Of a stretch of DNA of 64,000 bases, positions 1 to 6,778 are shown piece by piece; position 1 is the first letter of the stretch; each line of letters begins with the position of its first letter. The position numbers and the translations under genes were made by a program. The notes under the pieces were generated by a model. That model ran no database searches. It saw only the letters and a program-made list of their open reading frames with translations, and was not told the DNA's origin. The stretch is taken from NCBI GenBank assembly GCA_964622325.1, contig CAZUOJ010000009.1, forward strand, positions 1 through 64,000, given 5' to 3'. Source of the DNA: JAJFUB01 sp964622325 (lineage in GTDB: Bacteria; Armatimonadota; Zipacnadia; Zipacnadales; UBA11051).

Positions 1-1059
1 ATTGCGGTCATAGCGCCATAGCTCCGCCCAGGGCCAGACGCCGACATATAAATCGCCCCGATAGAGCATAGTGCTTTGCGCCTCGCGGGCGTATGTGGCG
101 ACGCCCGGCATCACAGGCGGAAAGTCCGCCAGCTCTGTCACTGTTTCGCCGTCAAAACGAAAGAGGCGCCCGCTGGGATATTGGCCCAAAAGCAAATCCT
201 CTTCGTAATTCACGGCCGTATACATCTGATAGCTTTTGTTTTCCACGGGCCAGCGCAACACGCGCCATTGCTGCCCATCAAAGACGGCGATAGTGCCCCA
301 ATTGGAGACTGTGAGGACTTGTCCCTTCAGCTGTCCCCAGACGAAAGGCGACTCGCCGACTTTGCGTGTTGTTACCGCTTTCAGGCGGCGCAAATCCGCC
401 CTGGGCATCCCGGGCCGCCAGGGCACTGCACAAATGCGCGTAAAGCCCTCGGGGCCCGATTTCGTATGAAAAAAACACAAATGGCCGGCGGCGTAATACA
501 GACTGAAATAATGTCCCTCGGCCGGCGCAGGCAGGATGAGCTGGCCGTCGTAAAACGCCTGACTGTGCTGATACACTAGCAGTTTTCCGGCCACGCGCAT
601 AAAGCCATCGCCAAATCCGGCGCGCGTGCGATCCAGCATATCCGTGTCCTGCCAGCGCTGGGCTTTCTCATCCCAGCGCCTGACAGTCAAATCCTTATAA
701 TAAGTCCACGCATACAGCTCGCCATCCAGATCCTGGATGGACTGATGCACAATCGGACTTGGCCGGGGCAGCAATGTCTTTGTGGGGGCTATGTCGCTTT
801 CGGGGCGGACATAGAACTGTAAATTAAAGCGATCCAGGCGGACACAGGTGTTGTAAATGCCCGGGAAGCCAGCGCCGGCGATGACGCGGCCCGTATCATC
901 GTACACTTCAAACAGCGTGCCCCAATTTTGCCCGATATCAGGACCAAAATGCACTGTCGCTGTAATAGAAAAAAGTGTTTCAGAAAATTTTCCCATAGCC
1001 AAAACATCCCCTAACATTAAAGCGAATAATGCCAAACTAACTTTATAAGCCTTGAGCAT
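1..1059 (-). CDS. Secreted beta-propeller-like protein, partial (C-terminus outside window)
   Basis: An open frame of 353 codons runs from an ATG at 1059 to the window edge without a stop, so the C-terminus is missing. AAGGAG lies 9 nt upstream of the ATG. The first ~21 residues (MLKAYKVSLALFALMLGDVLA) read as a signal peptide. The rest has recurring blocks of the form 'dG-x-LY/LF-x-W/F-x-x-D' with Trp-rich strands (for example DGELYAWTYY, GRLFRFDGE, YRGDLYVGVW). This suggests a kelch/galactose-oxidase-type beta-propeller, but I cannot assign a family. It would act outside the cytoplasmic membrane, perhaps as a binding or scaffold protein beside the glycosidases downstream. Function unknown; fold is inferred. 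Confidence 0.7.
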   Translation of the reverse strand, partial: MLKAYKVSLALFALMLGDVLAMGKFSETLFSITATVHFGPDIGQNWGTLFEVYDDTGRVIAGAGFPGIYNTCVRLDRFNLQFYVRPESDIAPTKTLLPRPSPIVHQSIQDLDGELYAWTYYKDLTVRRWDEKAQRWQDTDMLDRTRAGFGDGFMRVAGKLLVYQHSQAFYDGQLILPAPAEGHYFSLYYAAGHLCFFHTKSGPEGFTRICAVPWRPGMPRADLRRLKAVTTRKVGESPFVWGQLKGQVLTVSNWGTIAVFDGQQWRVLRWPVENKSYQMYTAVNYEEDLLLGQYPSGRLFRFDGETVTELADFPPVMPGVATYAREAQSTMLYRGDLYVGVWPWAELWRYDRN

Positions 1060-1106
1060 AGCAATTTGCTCCTTACGCGCTAATACCGTGCAAAAGAATC
1101 GTCGTT

Positions 1107-1141
1107 AAAAAGCCGCCTTCTCCCAGGCGCGAGAAGCCGGC
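1107..1141 (-). terminator. Rho-independent terminator of the prepilin gene
   Basis: Read on the minus strand, an 11-bp stem with one C-C/G-G mismatch (GCCG-CTTCTC / GAGAAG-CGGC, arms 1112-1122 and 1131-1141, 8-nt loop) is followed directly by TTTTT at 1107-1111. It sits between the prepilin gene and the secreted propeller-like gene, so the two are probably separate transcripts. Confidence 0.8.
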
Positions 1142-1146
1142 ATTAG

Positions 1147-1168
1147 CATGCGAAATAGAAATCGCATG
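1147..1168. repeat. Perfect 7-bp inverted repeat CATGCGA-N8-TCGCATG
   Basis: Arms are at 1147-1153 and 1162-1168, just downstream of the prepilin stop and just before the terminator hairpin. It may be a second RNA hairpin protecting the 3' end, or a protein-binding site. Only the symmetry is seen; function is unknown. Confidence 0.5.
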
Positions 1169-1213
1169 TTTAACTTTGATGATAATTGGTGCTTGAAAAA
1201 CAAGCCATGCAGT

Positions 1214-1879
1214 TCACAATCCGCGCCAATCCTCCACCCAAATCTTTACTCCGAACTGGCGATCGGAATAACGCTTATACCACTTGCAATGGCCGTCAAA
1301 GAAGCCCACATTACGCCCTTCGTTGTGCGGATAGGCGGACTGATAATGATATCCATTGGGTAGCAATGTGCCTGTGCGATAAACTCCCCAAGATAAATCG
1401 TCAGGACCATAATAGCTAGACTCCGCAATCAACGCACACACAGAGGGAGCGGGTACATCCGCCTCGGATAACGGCGAGGCTGGTTTCGAGCCATTGGGCC
1501 CGCACGAATAGCCATCTATACGGCTCCACTGCATCACAGAGCAAGACATACCATAATGAGGATAGCAGCAATCATATCCTGGTGTGGCGCTGCGTGATGG
1601 GCAACGCATAATTTGTTTGTTCTTGATGTAAGGCTGAATGTGAATTTGCCAATAGGCCAAGCTGCTCACGGGGTGCCAGTTATAGGGAGCCGGGAAACAT
1701 CCATCGTAGTCCTGCGCATACTGCAAAAGGGCCAAAACAATTTGTTTAGCATTGGAAAGGCAGCTTGATTGTCGAGCTTTCTCGCGAGCCTTGGCAAATA
1801 CTGGAAACAAAATGGCTGCCAAAATCGCGATAATCGCGATGACAACCAGCAATTCAATCAAAGTGAAGCCTCGGCGCAT
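1214..1879 (-). CDS. DUF1559 prepilin-like protein with type IV pilin N-terminus
   Basis: 221 residues. The N-terminus has a short basic leader and the prepilin peptidase site G-F-T-L-I-E (cleavage after Gly4, Phe then methylated), followed by a ~20-residue hydrophobic helix and the stretch FAKAREKARQSSCLSNAKQI. The C-terminal end carries H-N-E-G-R-N-V-G-F-F-D-G, an exact match to the H-X9-DG motif of the DUF1559 family. Such pseudopilins occur in large numbers in Armatimonadota, Planctomycetota and relatives and are exported by type II/IV-pilus machinery; their specific role is unknown. AAAGGAG lies 10 nt before the ATG. A terminator follows at 1107-1141. It is a single gene with no pilus assembly genes nearby. 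Confidence 0.9.
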   Translation of the reverse strand: MRRGFTLIELLVVIAIIAILAAILFPVFAKAREKARQSSCLSNAKQIVLALLQYAQDYDGCFPAPYNWHPVSSLAYWQIHIQPYIKNKQIMRCPSRSATPGYDCCYPHYGMSCSVMQWSRIDGYSCGPNGSKPASPLSEADVPAPSVCALIAESSYYGPDDLSWGVYRTGTLLPNGYHYQSAYPHNEGRNVGFFDGHCKWYKRYSDRQFGVKIWVEDWRGL

Positions 1880-1980
1880 AGGAGCTTTTCTCCTTTCATT
1901 TTGGGGATGATTTTGGAATGAAGCAGCGATATGCTGGGCCTTATCGGCGGAAAACTTTTAATAACTAATGCCTCACCTCC

Positions 1981-2661
1981 TTATTGCTGATTTTGGGCCA
2001 GATAATTCAGCGCGATTTCCGCGCTTTTGATAATATGCTCCCGCATGCGGGCTTCCGCGGCAGCTGCTTCGCCCTTTAAAATGGCTCTGTACACTGCCAT
2101 ATGACTATCTTCAGGTTCGGGGGCCGGCCAGGGAAAACCATTTGTAAGAGGCTGGAAATATTCCGGAACTAAAAAGGATAAAAGCACCAGCGCGCCCGCA
2201 TGCCCCACCACCGACACATACCGATTCCCGCATCCCTGGATAATGCAGCGATGGAACTGGAAATCCAGCCGATTATAGGCGGCCATATTGAGGGTGCGCC
2301 GGGCTTCTTCCAGCCCCTCACAAAGAAGGGCTAAAGTGCGCAAATCCTCCGCCGAAGCATTCTTGGCCATAAGCCGCGCGGCCAGGGGCTCAATCTGGGC
2401 GCGGACCTCAAAGACCTGTTGCAATTCCTCCGCCGTGGGACAGGCCACAAAGCAGCCACAATGATTGCGCCGCACCAGCACACCCTGACTGACAAGCCGT
2501 GTCAGCGCAGAGCGTAGGGGCGTGCGACTGCATTGCAGCTCCTGCGCCAGCTGTGGCTCCACTAAATGTTCGCCAGGACGCAGCTGGCCATTAATGAGAC
2601 GCTCCAATATCGCCTCGTAGACTTGATCCGCCAGGACTGTTCGGGCACTTTTCGTTTTCAT
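1981..2661 (-). CDS. GntR-family transcriptional regulator, FCD (FadR-like) subfamily
   Basis: 226 residues from the ATG at 2661. An upstream in-frame ATG at 2709 lies inside the palindromic operator, so I reject it. Residues ~5-70 form a winged helix (LADQVYEAILERLINGQLRPGE then a SRTPLRSALTRL recognition helix). Residues ~80-220 form an all-helical FCD domain with the expected metal/ligand residues: D-F-Q-F-H, then His in EDSHMAVYRAIL and in MREHI. FCD regulators sense small carboxylates, sugar acids or amino acids. Two copies of ATTGTATACAAT upstream imply autoregulation. Its position at the head of a carbohydrate region suggests a sugar-acid or similar ligand; that is inference. GGT/ACC triplets are somewhat commoner here than in neighbours. 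Confidence 0.9.
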   Translation of the reverse strand: MKTKSARTVLADQVYEAILERLINGQLRPGEHLVEPQLAQELQCSRTPLRSALTRLVSQGVLVRRNHCGCFVACPTAEELQQVFEVRAQIEPLAARLMAKNASAEDLRTLALLCEGLEEARRTLNMAAYNRLDFQFHRCIIQGCGNRYVSVVGHAGALVLLSFLVPEYFQPLTNGFPWPAPEPEDSHMAVYRAILKGEAAAAEARMREHIIKSAEIALNYLAQNQQ

Positions 2662-2698
2662 ATTCCTATGAACTTTTGACAGGCTGAGCTGCGAGCAA

Positions 2699-2740
2699 AT
2701 TGTATACAATCTAATCTATTTAGCCTAATTGTATACAATT
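2699..2740. promoter_or_regulatory. Twin palindromic operator (ATTGTATACAAT x2)
   Basis: A perfect 12-bp palindrome ATTGTATACAAT occupies 2699-2710 and a perfect 14-bp palindrome AATTGTATACAATT occupies 2727-2740. Their centres are 29 bp apart, close to three helical turns. They lie 38-79 bp upstream of the chosen gntR start. The TTGTATACAA core fits the TNGT..ACNA style of site bound by FadR/FCD-type GntR proteins. I noticed no other full copy in the window, so the target may be mainly the gntR gene itself. Confidence 0.8.
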
Positions 2741-2953
2741 TCCCCCGCCTGTCAAGCCCTTTCGCTCAAAAATTTTCTTCAGGAGCTTTTTTCAATACAG
2801 CGTTCTGATTAGATGGGCCAGCAATTTGATGTGGAGCAAATGAGAAGGAGAACTGAACGGGGCTGCACCCGCATGAAACTTTACTTTCAGCTCGGGCAAA
2901 AATGCTATGCCCAGAAAATGGAAAGAAACAATTAGGCACGCAGGGGAAATAGA

Positions 2954-4000
2954 TTATGAATCGAGGCGTATTGAGCGGCCTTCCCGGGCGGAAGCATACG
3001 CGGCCTCAATGAGGCGCATAACCTGCCAGGCCTCTTCTTCTGTCGCCGGAGCCTCCGCTTCGCCCCGCACCGCGCGGAGAAACTGCGCGAGAAATTCGCC
3101 TGCATATCCCGGGCGACCGCTTGACGGCGCCGGATCAATCAGCACACGGCGTCCCCAGCCGCCGCATGCGAACTCCGGATTAACAGTGCGCAGCCGATAG
3201 CCCGGCGGCCGGCTTTGCGGATGCCATGTCAGCGCGCCCTGCGTCCCCTCAAATTGAAATTGCAAGTCGCTCTCATCATTTTCAGCCCAAATCGGCAGCA
3301 AATAGCCTGCCCGCAGCATCCCTATGGCCCCGCTGGCCAAACGCAGGCAAACCGTAGCCACTTCCTCCACATCCACTTCCGGCGTGAATGTTGTCGTCAT
3401 TGCCGCCACTTCCACGACCTCGCCAGCTAAAAAGAAACGCAGCATATCCAGCCAGTGACAGCCCAGCCATGTCAAAATGCCGCCTGCGCTATAAGCTTTA
3501 TGAAAGAGCCAGCTTTCGGGCCCACGCGCCCGGACACTGGCTGTAATCCACATACAATGAAAAGAAAGGATCTCGCCAATTGCGCCTTTTTGCAAAAGCT
3601 GTCGGATTTCCAGCGCCACCGGATGCACCCGATTCGCATAGCACGGACAGAAATGCACGCCTGTTTGTTGCGCCGCCTCCATAATTTTTCTCAACTCAGC
3701 CGCTGTTTTGGCGCCCGGCTTGTCCCCGTAAGCCCATTTTCCCGCTTGCACCGCACGCAGATTCCATTCCCCCGCCTCCACATCGGGGACAAAAATTGCA
3801 ATCGCCGGAATGTAGGGATCTGAAAGCAATTCATCGGGCGAAGCAATCGGCTCGGCTTTTGTGGATTTTTCTGTCGCCTGTCGCACGCGTTGTGGATCAG
3901 GATCCCAGATCAAAAGCTGCTCAATTTCCGGCGCGCCCTCCAGAGCCTGCATATGCCCTTCGGCATGAGGATGATTTAAGCCGATCACGCCCATCCGCAT
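2954..4000 (-). CDS. Gfo/Idh/MocA family oxidoreductase, divergent
   Basis: 348 residues. N-terminal Rossmann domain (1-125) and C-terminal alpha/beta dimerisation domain (~130-335). AAGGAGG lies 8 nt before the ATG. The usual GxGxxG nucleotide loop is replaced by G-L-N-H-P-H-A-E-G-H, and the catalytic EKP motif reads G-D-K-P, so Lys is kept but Glu is changed. A G-C-H-W-L-D-M segment supplies the His/Asp usually found in the active site of the family. Such proteins oxidise or epimerise sugars and cyclitols with NAD(P). It follows a second family member (71-nt gap) and precedes gntR on the same strand. Substrate unknown. Confidence 0.88.
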   Translation of the reverse strand: MRMGVIGLNHPHAEGHMQALEGAPEIEQLLIWDPDPQRVRQATEKSTKAEPIASPDELLSDPYIPAIAIFVPDVEAGEWNLRAVQAGKWAYGDKPGAKTAAELRKIMEAAQQTGVHFCPCYANRVHPVALEIRQLLQKGAIGEILSFHCMWITASVRARGPESWLFHKAYSAGGILTWLGCHWLDMLRFFLAGEVVEVAAMTTTFTPEVDVEEVATVCLRLASGAIGMLRAGYLLPIWAENDESDLQFQFEGTQGALTWHPQSRPPGYRLRTVNPEFACGGWGRRVLIDPAPSSGRPGYAGEFLAQFLRAVRGEAEAPATEEEAWQVMRLIEAAYASAREGRSIRLDS

Positions 4001-4071
4001 TTTCCACGCCTCCTTTTAGGGCGATGTAGCCAATGATTGATAGGGAGAGATGCCCAGAGCCCCGAGCTTTG

Positions 4072-5238
4072 TTAGAGCCAGGGACAGGGAGGGATGAACA
4101 CAGGCATGCCCGTCTCAATGCTTTCTTCGCCGGCAGCAGCCACAGCAGTGGCATCCCGCGCCGCTTGAATGTCTGTCAAAGGCGCGGCGCCTGTCAAAAT
4201 ACAATCCAAAAAGCTCTCCATCAGCAAGCGATCGCCGCCGCCATGGCCTCCAGGCCCGGGCTGCGGCCGCCATTCGTCAATATGATCCGTCTTGCGATAT
4301 GTGCAGCGGATGAGGAAATGGCCTTCATTGTTGTAAAAGGCATACATCTTGCCTTCAGTGCCAAAGAAAGTGAATTCACGCGTATATTCGGGCGTGAAAT
4401 GACATTCGGCATAATGGCCGCGATGGCCGTTCTCATAATCGATGAGGAGCATAGAATTGTCGTTCACATCACATTCCTGAGCAAACACACACAAATCCTC
4501 TGTCTCAATTACAGTCCCATAATCCATCACAAAATGCTCATGATTGATGAAATATTCGCAACGCGTGTCACAATCGCGGCAGCGTTTGTCATCGGGCTCC
4601 CTTTTGCCGTAGAAATTCAGTCCGCCGCTGCCATAGACTTTTACAGGTCGGCCGCCCATGAACCAATTCAGCAAATCTATCGTATGCACGCCCTTTTGTA
4701 ACAGCAGACTGCGGACGAATTCCTTGCGGCGCATTTTGTTGTGATAAAAATATTGTCCGCCCACTGAGACATTATCCAGCGCCTGGCCCATGATGATTTC
4801 CCCAATAATCCCCTGATCCACAAGCTCGCGCATGCGGGAGAACAAGGAGCAATAGCGCAGCTCCAGGCCAATCATAAACAGACATCCCGATTGCTTCCAG
4901 GCGCGAATGATGTCATCACAATCCGCGATGGATTGCGCCATAGGCTTCTCTAAAAGGCAATGCTTGCCGGCTTCAAACACGGCGACAGCATTTTCCCGAT
5001 GGGCGTTATCGGCGGAAGCGACAACAACAGCCTCAATATCTCGGGCTTCCAGCATCTGCCGATAATCCTGATAATAGCGGACGGAAGCGCCGAATTGTTG
5101 GCGCATAAGCGCCAAAGGCTTTTCCATGGGATCGGCCACAGCCACAAGCTCCGCACGGGGATTTTGGGCAAATGCCTGGGCAAAATAGCGCCCCCGTCCG
5201 CCCAAGCCAATAACGCCAATGCGCACTTTATCTTTCAT
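4072..5238 (-). CDS. Gfo/Idh/MocA family oxidoreductase with Cys cluster
   Basis: 388 residues from the ATG at 5238, chosen because GAGGAGG lies 4-5 nt upstream; it overlaps the 3' end of the sulfatase-fold gene by 11 nt, implying translational coupling. Rossmann loop G-L-G-G-R-G-R, EKP motif intact (LLEKPMAQS). The C-terminal domain has a Cys-rich insertion C-R-D-C-D-T-R-C near residue ~235 and a Gly/His-rich G-P-G-G-H-G-G-G-D segment near 335. The same architecture occurs in the gene at 18345-19487, whereas the other two oxidoreductases in the window lack it. A metal or Fe-S site in the insertion is possible but not shown. Likely NAD(P)-dependent sugar or glycoside oxidoreductase. Confidence 0.9.
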   Translation of the reverse strand: MKDKVRIGVIGLGGRGRYFAQAFAQNPRAELVAVADPMEKPLALMRQQFGASVRYYQDYRQMLEARDIEAVVVASADNAHRENAVAVFEAGKHCLLEKPMAQSIADCDDIIRAWKQSGCLFMIGLELRYCSLFSRMRELVDQGIIGEIIMGQALDNVSVGGQYFYHNKMRRKEFVRSLLLQKGVHTIDLLNWFMGGRPVKVYGSGGLNFYGKREPDDKRCRDCDTRCEYFINHEHFVMDYGTVIETEDLCVFAQECDVNDNSMLLIDYENGHRGHYAECHFTPEYTREFTFFGTEGKMYAFYNNEGHFLIRCTYRKTDHIDEWRPQPGPGGHGGGDRLLMESFLDCILTGAAPLTDIQAARDATAVAAAGEESIETGMPVFIPPCPWL

Positions 5239-6571
5239 TGTCCTCCTCAACTTGCTTATGATTTTCGGGCTCCGCAATTTTAATTTTGCCTACGCACCGC
5301 AATGTGATATCCTGATAGCTTTGCGGATCGGGCAAGCCTGTTTCGGCGGCGCGTTTTTCCAAAAATGCTTGCATCCGCTGTTGGAAATACGCCAGCAGTT
5401 GAGGCTCCGCCTCGGCTAAATTATGCTGCTCTTGGGGATCCGCCTGCAAATCATACAATTCAAACGGCGGCCGCTTATGAAGCTCATCATAAAGCGATTC
5501 AATGTATTTATAACGGGGCGTGCGAAAGCCGCGTTTTTTCATCCAGGCACATTCTGTAATGTAAAAGCCGCCTTCCCGTTCATCTTCTGGCGGCAGAGGC
5601 TGAAGCAGGCTGCGTCCCTGCATATGTTCCTCTTCCGCAAGATCCCGGCGTCCAATCAGCTCCAGGATTGTGGGCGCTAAATCCATATGGCTTGTGAGCT
5701 CATCCCGCACACAGCCGCCCTGAAAGTATTCGGGATGCCACATTATGAGAGGCACATGCAAATTCGTCTCATAAAGGCCATGATGATCAAAATACATCTG
5801 ATGTTCGTCCAGCTCTTCTCCATGATCGGCTGTAATGATCATCAATGTGTCTTCATTGGCTCTGCTATAGGCTAAAAAGGAGAAAATATGCTGCAGCGCC
5901 GTATCCACATAAGCAATCTCAGCATCATATTGAGCTTTGGGAAATTCTATGTCTGTGAGGCCCGGCATCCATTCCTGAAAATAATACATAAATGCCGGAT
6001 AATTATGCATCATCTCGTAGGCGCTGCTGTGTGCGGGGCTCTTTTCATCTCCAGAATAAAACATCCGATCAAAAGGCGGAGGCGGCAAATATGGCGTATG
6101 CGGATCCCAATAATGCAAAAAACACAGCCAGGGCTTATCTTGCTCCATACAATTCTTAAGAACACGTTGGGCTGTGGCATTAACGGCTTCAGCTTTGCGC
6201 CAGGGCTTTGTCGGCTCCTGTTCCCATTGATAGCCCTCATACAAATCAAAGCCACGCTGGAACCAGCGCCCCAGATTATCCGCCGCTGCTGTAAAATAGC
6301 CTGCCTTTTGCAATATTTCCGGCAATGTGCGAATTGTATCGGATAGCTCGATTTTGCCGCCCTGTGCGACTATCTGATGGGCAAAAGCGTCCCGGCCTGT
6401 GAAAATTGTTGTATATCCTGGATGCGTGGGGATATGCGGCGAGATATGCTGGGCAAATCGCACGCCGCGTGCCGCTAGGGCGTCAATATGGGGGCTTGTA
6501 AGCCGAAAATGGCCATAACAGCTCAGATGATCCGCACGCAATGTGTCAATGGCAATTAACAAAATGTTCAT
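5228..6571 (-). CDS. Sulfatase-fold (alkaline phosphatase superfamily) hydrolase with Thr at nucleophile site
   Basis: 447 residues from the ATG at 6571 (GAGGG 5 nt upstream; an upstream TTG at 6583 is less likely). Metal ligands of the superfamily are visible: D9 in I-A-I-D-T-L-R-A-D-H, H153/D156/H158 in F-L-H-Y-W-D-P-H, and D249-H250 in I-T-A-D-H-G-E. The FGly site of true sulfatases (C/S-x-P-x-R) is replaced by T-H-P-G-Y with Thr49 at the nucleophile position, followed by the normal T-T-I-F-T-G-R. Superfamily members with Thr nucleophiles act on phospho- or phosphonate esters, so a sulfatase label may be wrong. No signal peptide, so cytoplasmic. Coupled by overlap to the oxidoreductase downstream. 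Confidence 0.88.
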   Translation of the reverse strand: MNILLIAIDTLRADHLSCYGHFRLTSPHIDALAARGVRFAQHISPHIPTHPGYTTIFTGRDAFAHQIVAQGGKIELSDTIRTLPEILQKAGYFTAAADNLGRWFQRGFDLYEGYQWEQEPTKPWRKAEAVNATAQRVLKNCMEQDKPWLCFLHYWDPHTPYLPPPPFDRMFYSGDEKSPAHSSAYEMMHNYPAFMYYFQEWMPGLTDIEFPKAQYDAEIAYVDTALQHIFSFLAYSRANEDTLMIITADHGEELDEHQMYFDHHGLYETNLHVPLIMWHPEYFQGGCVRDELTSHMDLAPTILELIGRRDLAEEEHMQGRSLLQPLPPEDEREGGFYITECAWMKKRGFRTPRYKYIESLYDELHKRPPFELYDLQADPQEQHNLAEAEPQLLAYFQQRMQAFLEKRAAETGLPDPQSYQDITLRCVGKIKIAEPENHKQVEEDNER

Positions 6572-6594
6572 CGCATCCCTCAAAACAGCAAATC

Positions 6595-6619
6595 AACGCC
6601 CAAAAATATTTTTGGCGTT
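6595..6619. repeat. 12-bp inverted repeat in the leader of the sulfatase-fold gene
   Basis: AACGCC-(C)-AAAAATATTTTT-GGCGTT is a near-perfect inverted repeat with one bulged C, centred 35 bp upstream of the start at 6571. It could be an operator or an RNA hairpin in the 5' leader. The surrounding 6572-6778 gap is AT-rich and otherwise shows no gene. Confidence 0.5.
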
Positions 6620-6778
6620 TTCTCTCTTATCATCCCTTTGCAAGAAAAAGCTTGATCTTGATAGCGGAACTAACCGAAAAATTATTTTTCCAATCTTTAA
6701 AGCAACAAATTTTCTATAGGCTCTTTTCTATTGTGTGGCGTTTTATTGCCGCGACAATGTGCCGTGTGCTTTTTTTAT

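Noticed and set aside
2662..2709. Upstream in-frame ATG extending gntR by 16 codons
   Set aside because: That ATG lies inside the palindromic operator and adds residues unlike the family N-terminus. The ATG at 2661 gives the normal start.
4033..4701. 222-codon plus-strand frame
   Set aside because: It lies antisense to the Gfo/Idh/MocA gene at 4072-5238, shows no family motif and has no ribosome site.
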